From positions 139,440,376 through 139,504,375 of the forward strand of contig NC_088201.1 of NCBI RefSeq assembly GCF_037126465.1: DNA of 64,000 bases, given 5' to 3'. Below the pieces are notes generated by a model. It worked only from the letters and a program-made list of their open reading frames with translations. It had not been told where the DNA came from and searched no databases. Of the stretch, positions 25,103 to 38,000 are shown one piece after another (the stretch's first letter is position 1; the number at the start of each line of letters is the position of its first letter). Position numbers and translations under genes: made by a program. The DNA is from Ornithodoros turicata (Eukaryota > Arthropoda > Arachnida > Ixodida > Argasidae).

Positions 25103-25499
25103 GGTCTTAGCTGATGATCGAACTCAGCAAGGGGACGGCTGTAGCACGGCGTATGATATGGCTCCTTGCCGTACATATTCATATAAAATACATTCATCTC
25201 GGCAAGTTTTAGGAAGTGTTGTAACACGATCGTGTAGCATTAGCGGGTATGGTAGATCTGGTGAAATGTGTGCACAGAATCCTTTCTTCGCAAGAATTTA
25301 CATTTGTAACATGAAGACACAGGCACAACGCATCTGTATGATAGGCAAACAATGTGTCTGCTGCACTCGCACACTTCTTTAGTTCTCTCACAAAGGAAGG
25401 CAGGAGATATTAGAAAAGAATACTAGTGTGCAAAGTTTGCACACGTCTACGCGGCATTCCTGTCACCTTAGGGGGAGTATAAGCTTCGGACCGTGCGTC
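25103..25499. other. No recognisable feature
   Basis: Spacer between the LINE tail and the CACTC-end element. Open frames here are read-through of the LINE frame or its shadows. Confidence 0.5.
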
Positions 25500-25501
25500 T
25501 G

Positions 25502-28247
25502 CACTCGTAATTTTTTTACACCCTTTACGGTGTAATAAGGGTGTAATCCCAAAGTGCGATAACTGACTTCCGTTAGGGTGTAATATCACACCCTTTTCCA
25601 CCGGCTACAACCTCAAAAAAGGGTGTAATTTGCTACTTCAAAAACACCCTTTAGGGTGTAATCCAAAAGTGCTATAACTCACTCCCTTTAGGGTGTAATT
25701 TAACACCCCTGGTAATATTACACCCTTCAAAAAGGTGTTGTTTATGTGTCAAGTAATACATGTGCTACTTAAGAGATAGATGCTATAGTTCTCACAAATG
25801 CCAGCAGCCAGAAACTGTGAATCTATGCACACATGTACGCAGTCCAATAAATGAGGAGTTGAATTACTCATACATAATTCAGGAGAGTGCCTCTCTGCTA
25901 ATTACTGTGGACACAAGAAATTTCCACGAGCACCAAATGCACAGCCACTGCAGCATTTGGGAAATGCACCTGAAAAGAAAAGTCCAGACGTAGGTTAAGT
26001 ATACAGGTTCTTTATTTCATAGTGCTTGAGGTCCAATTGCTACCGCAGTTACAATCCTTTGTATTGCTAATGAGGCCAAACCAGACAAACACCACATATC
26101 AATACTAGAACCGTAATTACCACCGAAGCTATATACGGCATGAAACTCTTGCTTGCCAGGATACAAAGCACCTGCTTTGTGCATTGCATAGCAAAGCTTG
26201 GTCTCCCTTAGTTCTGGGGTCTTAAAAGAAACATTCAACAAGAATGATGTAAAGTCCTGCTGGGCAACACTGCTTTAAAACCCCTGACGCCAGTATATCA
26301 AAGTGTGCCCAAGCTTAATGTGCCCTCAAGGAGCAGCGAAAGAGCGAGCAAGGAGCAGCGGCTTTTTCGCTTCACAGGTTTTCTTGAATGCTCTGAAAAA
26401 AAGTCATATTGAGCTGGACATGTACTGCTGGCGACATACTGTCTGTCATTTGGGTTTCATGGTTTCGCTGCTTTCTGCGGCATGCTGCAGGTTGTGAGTA
26501 ATAAACAGGCACAGCAGATTTTTCCCGACCTGCCTGCTGCTTACTACTTGCAACGACTCTTCACAGAGGCTGCAGAATGCTGTGAAAGCCCGAATCCCAA
26601 ACTTCAGACAAGTACGCCTCAAATAGGTACAATGTACATTCTATACCCATTGACGGATAGGTGCCGCCTGATCAACTGGCACATTTCTCAAAAAGTGCAC
26701 CGGATGACTTCAAGAGGAAGCCTGCGAAAGCTGTAGGTGCCATGTGCCCCCTGAAATAACTGGTACGACATCGCTGCTGACGCCAGTAGCCAGAGTGTAT
26801 CGGACGTAATGAAGGAATACTTGTACCAAGTAATACGCGAGACACATTATGCCTCTCGAGTTCTCTAACAGAAAATGATCTCCAGGCTTCGCAAAAAAAA
26901 AAAAAAGAAAAGAAGAAGAAGAAAATAGGGGAAAAAATGCACCAAATTTTATTGGCGTGCACATACCTTTAAATTTCATCCAGTACATCATCCTTGGCCG
27001 AATGGAAAGCATACACGGTTCCCTAATCCCAACACACACATATGGAGCACACGTTGCATGGACACAACCCCTCCGATGCACCAGGTTGGCACTGCAAAGC
27101 TCAACCAAGATCATCCTTAGTGACGAACACGACAGTTCCTCAAACGAAATGGCCGACGAATTATTGTCCGAGCATGTGGCACCAGACCCCTCTTCGATGT
27201 GAGAAGCAGCTGCAGTTTTGCACGCATATGCGTGACCGTTGAGACAGGACACTACCTTGTAAAGAAACCGAAGTGAACATCACGCTGGTATTGTTCAAAC
27301 GTTAATGCTAGAATATTACAGCTTTTTGTAACTCACGTCCTTGCAGTCGATACAGTCGCACGTTCACCTATAACGAAAGAATACAATTAGCCTCGCTTGT
27401 AATATAAATCGTCGCTTCACCGATGTAGCCGATCCACTCCTGCCGCCATTTGCAATGTGTCCATCGTCTGCAACAGAACGACTGTTAAACACAAGTAAAA
27501 CGCAGGCGTCGTACGTTGTATCACAGCCAGGTTGACTTACCTTAAGTAAACATTAAACTTGTAATTAAAAAGCAAGGTTGTCGTCCTTCAAAGGCGAGGT
27601 TGCAGCGCACATAACATGACAGGCACGAACGCAGCGACGAATGCACTGCGGTAGAATAGCGGTGCCACGTCACTCATCACGGGCGGAGCGCGGAACAACG
27701 TAGTACGCTCCAGCGAAGGCACACATATTCAGCCGGCACACGGATTATTCGACAAGCACACGAGTATACGGCTCAGGAGGCACACATATTATTCAGCGGG
27801 GCACACATATTTGGCGATAGGGATCGTTGAGCTTGCTATTTGATAGCTGTTGCGGCTGCTTCCATACGGTTACGGCTGTGTACCGGCTGTACTTTCTGAG
27901 GGTACTTTTTTAACCGGCACATGTTCGTCACAGGATTTAGAGTGCAGACTCAAAATTTCTACTGAGGTGCCCTATTGTATGCATCTGTAGGTAACATGAA
28001 GCATATCATTGTGCTATCAAAAGAAATACAGTTCATGTAAAAGCTCTATGCCCGCTACACCCATTTTACGCCTCTTTTACACCCGAGCTCTGTGGACGTT
28101 GTGTTACGTTATTATTACACCCATTTAACACCCCTCATCCCAGGATGTTTCTTCGAGCTGGTGTAATTTGGGAGTAAAAACTAGGGAGTAAAAACACCCC
28201 AGTTACACCCGGATTACACCCTAAAGGGTGTTTTAAATTTAAGAGTG
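25502..28247. mobile_element. Non-autonomous element with CACTC ends and ACCCTTTA/TAGGGTGT subterminal repeats
   Basis: The left end reads CACTCGTAATTTTTTTACACC and the right end, inverted, CACTCTTAAATTTAAAACACC. TG on each side (25500-25501, 28248-28249) could be a 2-bp duplication. Inside each end are several short words ACACCCTTTA and its complement TAGGGTGTAAT (left zone 25515-25735; right zone 28040-28232). A CACT start, a 2-3 bp duplication and subterminal repeats fit the CACTA/EnSpm group, an inference from family traits. The interior has no recognised transposase; a minus-strand frame at 26965-27252 is followed by a donor-like AAAG/GTATGT, so a spliced gene cannot be excluded. A homopurine run lies at 26887-26935. 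Confidence 0.7.
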
Positions 28248-28249
28248 TG

Positions 28250-29116
28250 CACTGAGCAGGCCGCGTGTTCAAAACTGAAGGAATTCTTCAATACTATTTC
28301 CAAATTCGAAGACAACAATAACTATTTCTCAACGCAACACCGTTTCAAGCTTCTCTGCACAATCCTTGATCATATAACAAACCATTCTGTTCTACATAAG
28401 TGCTGCCATAAAATCATGTGTACAACAGCATGAGGCACGGATCGTGTCTCTGAAGATGGGAATATTTGCAGCTGGAAGCACGAGTTCGTCACCAAACACT
28501 GTATGAGGAGTTGCTTGGAACCTGGGTCACGGATGTCCTCTGAAATGTGAAACGAAACAGTGAGCAGCAACGCATCAGATAACAGTACATTGTCTAGCCT
28601 CGGGAAACATAATAAAATTCTGAGACACCAGAATGATGTGGAGCATGCAGTAATTTTACCCGTAACGTCAACTACCACACATATTTCAAAACACTATAAG
28701 CAGGACAGCACGCCGTAAAAGCAAACTTTTTTACACGTTCATACAGAGATCCAACACTTGCCTTTCTCTAATAATTGATAGACATTTCTGTGGGTATTGG
28801 GCAGGACGGGCACCTACAGCTCTATTTATTTTGTGGTGGCCATGGACGGTGGTCAGATTAAGAATGCATGGTCCTGTGTCATATAGTCTCGCAAGACGTC
28901 CGATCAGGTGCATCCGAACCGACGCAACAGCAAGCGACGTAACACGGATAGTGTGCGTATCCATGGGGTGGATCCAGGGTATTTCAGACAGGGGGTCCAG
29001 ACCTGGCCAGCATGGTAATTAGACGATCTGGGTCAACTAAACACTATGTGAAGACAGAAGTTGAGGAGGGGGTTAGGACATTCTGACCGCCCTCTAGATT
29101 GCGCCCTTGTGCGCAC
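28250..29116. other. No recognised gene
   Basis: Flank of the giant palindrome. A minus-strand frame (28370-28678) is preceded by an acceptor-like sequence, TTTCAG (minus strand) at about 28540, but matches nothing I know. Confidence 0.4.
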
Positions 29117-30149
29117 CACTTCAGTAGTAAGTACTGGACTCTCACAGTGCACAACGCTACAAGGCTTCTGGACGCCATTAATTAGCAATTAGAGCTAATT
29201 GGGACCCCCCACATTAATCAGCATCATCCAATGAGTCATCAAACTAATTGGGGAACGTCTAACTCGTGTCCAGACCACCCGAGCGTTGTGCACTACGAGA
29301 GTCCATAAAAAATAATAAAATAGATAGAGAGAGAGTGGAGAGAAGGAGTTTAGTTGAAGATCAACGACGCCATCTTGAAGAAAGCGGCCCGGAAAGGCCG
29401 CTGACCGTCGCTGGGCGACGGAGCACAGAAGCAGGTTGCAAAGCATCGCAGCTATGACCACCAGTTCCGGACATCCTGTGACGTCAGCTGTGACGTCATC
29501 ACGGCATGTCTGGGCAAGTTAGGACAGCTCTGGACATGCAAGGAGAAAAACACTCGTAATACAGAGGCTGGCAAAGCAAGAGTATGCAAACCATCAATAG
29601 CTAACAACAAAAAGAATTAGTTACACAACAAATGAGCCCACCAGAACAGGAGCGCAGAACCATGCGACTGCTCCATCCGAGAGGCAGGCAGAAACTGACT
29701 CGTAATGCTTTTTTGTCCTGTATAAAGCCCCGCAGCTGCACCCCCTAGCGATTACTTTTTCAACTAATCTCACAACAAAATTATTAAGAATCACGCCAGC
29801 GCTACTCCCGTTCCCAAGGCAGAAGAAGATAGAAAATGGCGGGGATGCCCGGACAACAGCAACCAACACCCGACGTGCACTGGCACGAAAATCGCAAACA
29901 AAGCGGGAACAAAGTTGGCGAAAGCATTAGTTACACAACAAAGCACCTCACCACAGCAGGAGCGCAGACCGATGTGACTGCTCTCCGTGACAGCCAGCCA
30001 GAAACTGATCGAGCGCGGGGAGCGCACGTCTGCTTTCCGCGACAGTCGGAGAGAAACTGACTGGGGCGCCGCTCCGCGGCCGCTACGCCTACGCGCACCT
30101 AGCGCCCTCTGGGGCGACCACCTCCGAGAGGCTAAGAGTGAAGAGCATT

Positions 30150-31220
30150 CCTGCGCCCCCTGCTGGCCGTTCTCATTGGTCGTGACGTCATCCTATTGTC
30201 TCAGAGCTACCCTGTTTTTTTCCACCAATGCTCCTTTGGTCAATCTACAATGAAGCCACAGTATGACGTCATCATGCACCTGCGTGGCTCAAGGACGCAT
30301 ACGCTCTAGACAGGGGACCTATTATTTATTGAATCACTATCCCATGATTATTTCCTTTATTCTTCTATAACGATTGAATAGGAAACTATTGCAGAAGAGC
30401 ACTATGCATGAAAGCTGATCGTAGGAATTCCAAAGCCTTACTAAATGAGACTTGCAAAAGAACAAAATATCCTAACACGTAACTCCATCAACGGCAAATA
30501 AGAGGACTAGGTACTCAACAAATCAACACAGAGTACGGGTAACCAGGAGCGCAGAACTCAGAGCAGCACTATCGTCAAGACAACAATGCTCCTTGTCAAA
30601 AAAGAAAACAAATACAAAACGTCAACACAGGAAAGCATGCATATGGGGGCATGTCAGAACACGTCAGGACAAAATGTACGACTGCTGGGCAACAAAGGAA
30701 AACAAACACTTGAACAGAGTGAAAAAGACACTCACCATCATTTTTCTCGTTCACAGCATTCCCTCATTGTAAATCCGCTCGTCACAAAATCCACCTGCAT
30801 CGTCGAACACCATTCACCAGTGACGAACCACACATCCCCACCCCATCAGAGGCAGACAGAACCCCACCGAAGCTACGCTCTTCCACTGACGGCCAACGCC
30901 AGGAGCAGTTTGTGCGTGTCCAGACCCATCAGTGTCCAAGAGAGAAGTGAATCCTTGCGCCCCCTGCAGGCCATTCTCATTGGTCGTGACGTCATCCTAT
31001 TGTTTCAGGGCTACCCTGTTTTTTCCACTAATGCTCCTCTAGACAAGGTCAACCTGAAACAATGGTCTCCTGGTATGACGTCATCATGCAGGTGCGTGGC
31101 TCAAGGACGCGTGCGCTCTAGACATGGGACCTGTTATTTATTGAATCACTATCCCAATATTATTTCCTTTATTCTACTATAATGATTGCATAGGGAACTA
31201 TTGCAGAAGAGCACCATAGA
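30150..31220 (+). repeat. Direct duplication of a ~260-bp block within the arm
   Basis: The block at 30150-30410 (GCGCCCCCTGCTGGCC ... GCAGAAGAGCAC) recurs at 30957-31220 with substitutions and an extra ~25 bases in the middle copy zone. Each copy carries two TGACGTCA sites (30183, 30264; 30987, 31076). The mirror copies are at about 38340-38590 and 39145-39390. Confidence 0.85.
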
Positions 31221-32504
31221 AAAGAGGCGATTGTAGCATTTCATTCCCAAAGTCTTACTGTACAGGGAAAAAATAATGGTTCAGCAAGACATGTCCATCC
31301 CAGCCGAGAGCCATGCAACTAAGTGAATAATGACGCTTTGTTCCTCCTGAATAAAGTCACACACCTGTCCCCCTCGCGGTAACTCTCTGAACCAAATGAA
31401 TTGCAAAATTATTAAGAATAGCTCTACTCCCATCCAAGGCAGCACTATCGTCAAGAATATTTCTTGTACAAAAAGAAAAAAGCTACATGTAGAAGGAAAG
31501 CATGTCAGAAAAAGCCCAGGCATGTCAGTGCATGTACAACAAGGGGGAAAAAGCGAAAAGAAACAAAGAAGGAAACCAGCATCAAACTGTTTCTAAGCAC
31601 ACACACTCCTCTTATTCAAAAACAGTGCTCACCATAAATCCGTCCAGGGCAATACACACCATTTTTCTATTGCTACACTTTTTTTCCAGTGATGGTCAAT
31701 GCGTTGCTACAGACTGCGTGACGTCATCACATCGTGTCTGAAGAAGAAGACAGCGGCAAAGACTCCTATCATTCATTGAATCGCAAGATTATTTCCTTTG
31801 TCCTACTCTTAATGACATTCATTCTCTCATTAAAATTCAACAAAAAAGCACCGTGCATATTAACGATTGTCACCCCAAAGGCTCATCATGGTCATTAGAA
31901 TTAGAGTACTACCACTGCTCCTTAAAATAATAAGTGAGACCACTCAACATCACCTCCAGGCTTATGTAATACATGACCCTTTCTATGCTTATACATTCGT
32001 TGTCTGAGGCTACACCTGCGAGCAAAAAGGCGCGAAAGCCGGGAGCAAAGTTCCATTCGCGCACGCCAAATCACAAGACAGAACGCCTTTACGGGAACAC
32101 GATGGCATTCGTATACTATATTAATGATTATTGCATTGCAGTTTAGAAAAACTACTACAAAACTATAATTTTAGGAGCCCATTAGAATTCCACTTTCTAT
32201 GGAGACTATAATTGCCCTATTGCTTGGATCGCTATTAATGAAGCGCTCCAATTTTTTCTCTCTTCCCATTTCAGCCTTGTCATGCAGGGAAGCAGACTCA
32301 CATCCAAAATAATTAATTTACACTGAGGGTACCGTGCTTCAGGAATTCCTATCCTGCGCTCAGATGCAAGCATTTCTTCACAGATACCTTTAACAGCTGA
32401 CTTCCTCAACATACCGAGCTCCTAACAACATCTAACAAACAATCAGAGAAACCCTCTTCTCAGCTGTACCATGCGACTGTCTTCCTCGTAAAATCGGTGA
32501 TCTG

Positions 32505-34350
32505 TGGAAGAGAGCAGCGAAAAATTGCGCGCACTTGTGCTTGCCTTCAAAAAACTGAAGCATATGCCAATAAACCAAGAAAAAGACACTCATGTCTGGT
32601 ATCTGATAGTGCCACATATACAGACGCATTGCCCTTGCGTAAAGAAAGCACAGGACAGGGATACACAAATTTCCTTAGGTGAGCAGGGAAAAGGCTTAAG
32701 ACCTCAGGTCACCACATATCGCCACGCGGCTAGCACAACATGACACCAACAACATACTAGCAGCGGGTAAGATTGCAACACTGCTAAACAAGTCCAGACA
32801 TGCCACGATGACGTCACAAATCATGAAAAAAAGCACACGCATGCACGCACAGAGGACAACGCATTAAACACACGAAGCGCTCAGGAATAATCGTAGCGTT
32901 ACCGCACATCGCTACGAAGCTCAACGTCTAACACAAGACGGCAGCAACAAGATATTAGCGAAGGGTAAAAATTGCAACACTACTGAACAAGTCTAGACAT
33001 GCGACATCGAATGCGAAAACACTGGTGATCGGGGAAAAGGCCTAAGCCTGCGGCGGATCATCATAGAGCATACACAACTTCATTTTTCTATTTTGCGTAA
33101 ACTAAACGCGGTCTGCTTGGAAAACGACGTACAAATTTTCTTATGGAACAGAGAAATATAGAAATTTGTACTCGGTGCTCAGATACCAGCATTTCTGCTC
33201 AAAAACCAGCAAAATTAAGCTCTGCTTACTTCGTCAAGATATCGAACACCCAACAAAATCAAACAAACAACCCCACTTCCACTGGTAGAACACTATTCAG
33301 CTTTTACGCAGGAGGCTTTCTTCTACATAAAAAGTAGAGAAAATAAGAAAAGAGCAGCGAAATATTACACGCACTTTTGCTCGCATAGCTATAAGAGAAA
33401 AAAATTAATAAAATAACGACGCACACGCTAATAAACTGTGACAAAGACACCCATTTCTGCTATCAGATAATTATTGCATAATGCTAAATACTCATTTGCA
33501 TTGGCCCTGCGTGAAGAAAGCACAGGACAGGGATACACAATCTACCTTAAGCGAGCACGGAAAGTCACTTCTACTCGAACAGCTTAATACCATAAAGTCT
33601 GAATTTTTGCAAAGCAAATAAAGCTTGAACAGCGCTACGAAGGTGACAGACACAAACAAACAAACAAACAAACAAACAAACAAACAAACAAACACACACA
33701 CACACACACACACTTCTTCGAGTCTGTATTATCTTTTAAAAAATAACGAAAGCACACATAAAAAAAATCAAATCGGCTAGGTAGCCTACCAGACGTTGTG
33801 CCTTAAAGTTGGCTGCACGCAATGCGCTGAAGCATGCTGTGAAGCCAACTTGTGGTTTTGCTGGATGCACATGAAGTCCGATTCCAATTGGAAATCGCGC
33901 TAAGGACGTGCCAAACGTGGAATTTTTGCAAAATTAATCCCAATACCTGGAATTCTATTCATTTTAGCGGGAATGCTGGCGCTTGCGCTCCATTATTTGA
34001 AATTTTCGAATATTCGAATTTCTCGATTATCAAATTTTCGAATACGAATAGGGTTCGAATATCAACAATATTCGAACAATATTCGAAATTTCGAATATTC
34101 GCACACCTCTAGTGAATACTGGCACTCAACGATATATAACAAAAAACAAACAAATTCCATTCTCATGAACTCTCCTCTGCCGAGCGGCTTTCTCCTGCTC
34201 TGCCTGGATGCTGACTTTTTCCCCCCTCACCTATATTCTGAGTAAAAGCAGTGACAGAAGAAAAGAACCGCGAAAAATTACACGCATTTGTGTCACAGGA
34301 CAGGGATACACAAATTTCCTTAAGTGAGCAGGGAAAAGGCTTAAGTCGTA
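32505..34350 (+). repeat. Three dispersed copies of a ~100-210 bp module
   Basis: The core CACAGGACAGGGATACACAA is found at 32649, 33521 and 34294, each preceded by an AGCAGCGAAA-like stretch and followed by a TTAAG/GAGCA stretch. The third copy lacks the middle. The module is mirrored in the right arm (for example near 35245, 36000 and 36870). Confidence 0.8.
33652..33712. repeat. (CAAA)n followed by (CA)n microsatellite
   Basis: About nine CAAA units run into about ten CA units. The mirror tract at 35823-35875 has TTTG units but lacks the long GT run, so this is the most changed part of the arms. Confidence 0.95.
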
Positions 34351-34454
34351 CCACTCAGGAATAATCGGAGAATCACCGCTTATCGCTACGCGGCTAGCGC
34401 TTGAACAGCGCTACGAACGTGACAGATACATACTAACAAACAAACAAACAACAG

Positions 34455-35097
34455 CAGGACCGGCGTCGGGCACTCATAAAATACCCTGCCCAAAACAAAG
34501 ACTTCGCCAGGTTCGCGAGGCAATTCCATTAAAAACGCTCGTCCTGTCCTACAGATAGCAATGCAAACGCGACTGCCCTTATTTTTTAAACCACTATTTC
34601 ACACAATAGTACATAAATGTATCACTCGTGCCACACGAAAAGGCAAACACTTACTTGTCAAGTGGGGTCCCAGCGCGTGCGCGCGCGCACACACACACAC
34701 TAACATTTTCACACTCACAAACACAAAGTCTATTTTCACAACCACATAAATCCATATTATTCCTCAGGTCAATAATTATCCTGCCATCGCCAAAAGACGG
34801 CACAGACATGTATGCTTACGCAAGACAATCGGTCCTCGTTCCGGATGTAATAGGATATCGCCACTCGGCCGGCGCGAACCAATAAAGAAAGAAAGGAATG
34901 CATGTTCGCTACGAAGAAAACGGTGCCGTGCTTCTACGCAGCGATCATTATACAGACGCGTAACTGTGAACATCATTCGCTACACACTGTAGCTCTCATC
35001 ATTTTTAAACCAAGCCGTGTTCATAGGTCTTCACTAAATAGGTGAGCCGATAATGACTCCAAATAAAATAAAATAAAGTAATCATTTACTTTATTTT
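34455..35097. other. Central spacer of the giant palindrome
   Basis: Unique sequence of about 645 bp between the arms. It has a GCGCGC(AC)n tract at 34677-34702 and an AATAAA-rich stretch near 35062-35090 next to the right arm. I see no gene in it. Confidence 0.7.
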
Positions 35098-38000
35098 TTG
35101 CTGTTTGTTTGTTGGTATGTATCTGTCACGTTCGTAGCGCTGTTCAAGCGCTAGCCGCGTAGCGATAAGCGGTGATTCTCCGATTATTCCTGAGTGGTAC
35201 GACTTAAGCCTTTTCCCTGCTCACTTAAGGAAATTTGTGTATCCCTGTCCTGTGACACAAATGCGTGTAATTTTTCGCGGTTCTTTTCTTCTGTCACTGC
35301 TTTTACTCAGAATGTAGGTGAGGGGGAAAAAGTCAGCATCCAGGTAGAGCAGGAGAAAGCCGCTCGGCAGAGGAGAGTTCATGAGAATAGAATTTGTTTG
35401 TTTTTTGTTATATATCGTTGAGTGTCAGTATTCACTAGAGGTGTGCGAATATTCGAAACTTCGAATATTATTGATATTCGAACCCTATTCGTATTCGAAA
35501 ATTTGATAATCGAGAAATTCGAATATTCGAAAATTTCGAATAATGAAGCACAAGCGCCAGCATTCCCGCTAAAATGAATAGAATTCCAGGTATTGGGATT
35601 AATTTTGCGAAAATTCCACGTTTGGCACGTCCTTAGCGCGATTTCCAATTGGAATCGGACTTCATGTGCATCCAGCAAAACCGCAAGTTGGCTTCACAGC
35701 ATGCTTCAGCGCATTGCGTGCAGCCAACTTTAAGGCACAACGTCTGGTAGGCTACCTAGCCGATTTGATTTTTTTATGTGTGCTTTCGTTATTTTTTAAA
35801 AGATAATACAGACTCGAAGAAGTGTTTGTTTGTTTGTTTGTTTGTTTGTTTGTTTGTTTGTTTGTTTGTTTGTTAGTATGTGTCTGTCACCTTCGTAGCG
35901 CTGTTCAAGCTTTATTTTCTTTGCAAAAATTCAGACTTTATGGTATTAAGCTGTTCGAGTAGAAGTGACTTTCCGTGCTCGCTTAAGGTAGATTGTGTAT
36001 CCCGGTCCTGTGCTTTCTTTCACGCAGGGCCAATGCAAATGAGTATTTAGCATTATGCAATAATTATCTGATAGCAGAAATGGGTGTCTTTGTCACAGTT
36101 TATTAGCGTGTGCGTCGTTATTTTATTTATTTTTTTCTCTTATAGCTATGCGAGCAAAAGTGCGTGTAATATTTCGCTGCTCTTTTCTTATTTTCTCTAC
36201 TTTTTATGTAGAAGAGAGCCCCCTGCGTAAAAGCTGAATAGTGTTCTACCAGTGGAAGTGGGGTTGTTTGTTTGATTTTGTTGGGTGTTCGATATCTTGA
36301 CGAAGTAAGCAGAGCTTAATTTTGCTGGTTTTTGAGCAGAAATGCTGGTATCTGAGCACGGAGTACAAATTTCTATATTTCTCTGTTCCCTAAGAAAAAT
36401 TGTACGTCGTTTTCCAAGCAGACCGCGTTTAGTTTATGCAAAATAGAAAAATGAAGTTGTGTATGCTCTATGATGATCCGCCGCAGGCTTAGGCCTTTTC
36501 CCCGATCACCAGTATTTTCGCATTCGATGTCGCATGTCTAGACTTGTTCAGTAGTGTTGCAATTTTTACCCTTCGCTAATATCTTGTTGCTGCCGTCTTG
36601 TGTTAGACGTTGAGCTTCGTAACGATGTGCGGTAACGCTATGATTATTCCTGAGCGCTCCGTGTGTTTAATGCGTTGTCCTCTGTGCGTGCATGCGTGTG
36701 CTTTTTTTCATGATTTGTGACGTCATCGTGGCATGTCTGGACTTGTTTAGCAGTGTTGCAATTTTACCTGCTGTTAGTATGTTGTTGGTGTCATGTTGTG
36801 CTAGCCGCGTGGCGATATGTGGTGACCTGAGGTCTTAAGCCTTTTCCCTCCTCACCTAAGGAAATTTGTGTATCCCTGTCCTGTGCTTTCTTTACGCAAG
36901 GGCAATGCGTCTGTGTATGTGGCACTATCAGATACCAGACATGAGTGTCTTTTTCTTGGTTTATTGGCATATGCTTCAGTTTTTTGAAGGCAAGCACAAG
37001 TGCGCGCAATTTTTCGCTGCTCTCTTCCTCAGATCACCGATTTTACGAGGAAGACAGTCGCATGGTACAGCTGAGAAGAGGGTTTCTCTGATTGTTTGTT
37101 AGATGTTGTTAGGAGCTCGGTATGTTGAGGAAGTCAGCTGTTAAAGGTATCCGTGAAGAAATGCTTGCATCTGAGCGCAGGATAGGAATTCCTGAAGCAC
37201 GGTACCCTCAGTGTAAATTAATTATTTTGGATGTGAGTCTGCTTCCCTGCATGACAAGGCTGAAATGGGAAGAGAGAAAAAATTGGAGCGCTTCATTAAT
37301 AGCGATCCAAGTAATAGGGCAATTATAGTCTCCATAGAAAGTGGAATTCTAATGGGCTCCTAAAATTATAGTTTTGTAGTAGTTTTTCTAAACTGCAATG
37401 CAATAATCATTAATATAGTATACGAATGCCATCGTGTTCCCGTAAAGGCGTTCTGTCTTGTGATTTGGCGTGCGCGAATGGAACTTTGCTCCCGGCTTTC
37501 GCGCCTTTTTGCTCGCAGGTGTAGCCTCAGACAACGAATGTATAAGCATAGAAAGGGTCATGTATTACATAAGCCTGGAGGTGATGTTGAGTGGTCTCAC
37601 TTATTATTTTAAGGAGCAGTGGTAGTACTCTAATTCTAATGACCATGATGAGCCTTTGGGGTGACAATCATTAATATGCACGGTGCTTTTTTGTTGAGTT
37701 TTAATGAGAGAATGAATGTCATTAAGAGTAGGACAAAGGAAATAATCTTGCGATTCAATGAATGATAGGAGTCTTTGCCGCTGTCTTCTTCTTCAGACAG
37801 GATGTGATGACGTCACGCACTCTGTAGCAACGCATTGACCATCACTGGAAAAAAAGTGTAGCAATAGAAAAATGGTGTGTATTGCCCTGGACGGATTTAT
37901 GGTGAGCACTGTTTTTGAATAAGAGGAGTGTGTGTGCTTAGAAACAGTTTGATGCTGGTTTCCTTCTTTGTTTCTTTTCGCTTTTTCCCCCTTGTTGTAC

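Larger units (their letters stand above)
29123..34454 (+). repeat. Left arm of the giant palindrome
   Basis: Contains in order: a terminal hairpin zone (29123-29310), two CRE-like TGACGTCA sites (29479, 29491), degenerate repeats around 29640 and 29940, two copies of a ~260-bp block (30150-30410 and 30957-31220), three copies of a ~200-bp block (about 32505, 33345, 34255), a CAAA/CA microsatellite (33652-33712) and an old MITE-like piece ending CACACCTCTAGTG (about 33850-34115). No coding sequence is supported. Confidence 0.85.

Noticed and set aside
24985..25382. Extension of the I-like LINE frame beyond its usual stop
   Set aside because: The sister copy at 12583 has TGA at this place; here TGA became CGA, so the extension is read-through into the 3' UTR and flank.
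26710..27252. 180-codon minus-strand protein gene
   Set aside because: The second half is translated from a homopurine/poly-A run and the sequence matches no known family; kept only as a possible exon.
30586..31182. 198-codon frame in the palindrome arm
   Set aside because: It crosses a duplicated non-coding block, is shortened in the mirror arm and has no known domain.
33652..33712. CRISPR-like or regulatory tandem array
   Set aside because: It is a simple CAAA/CA microsatellite with no spacers.
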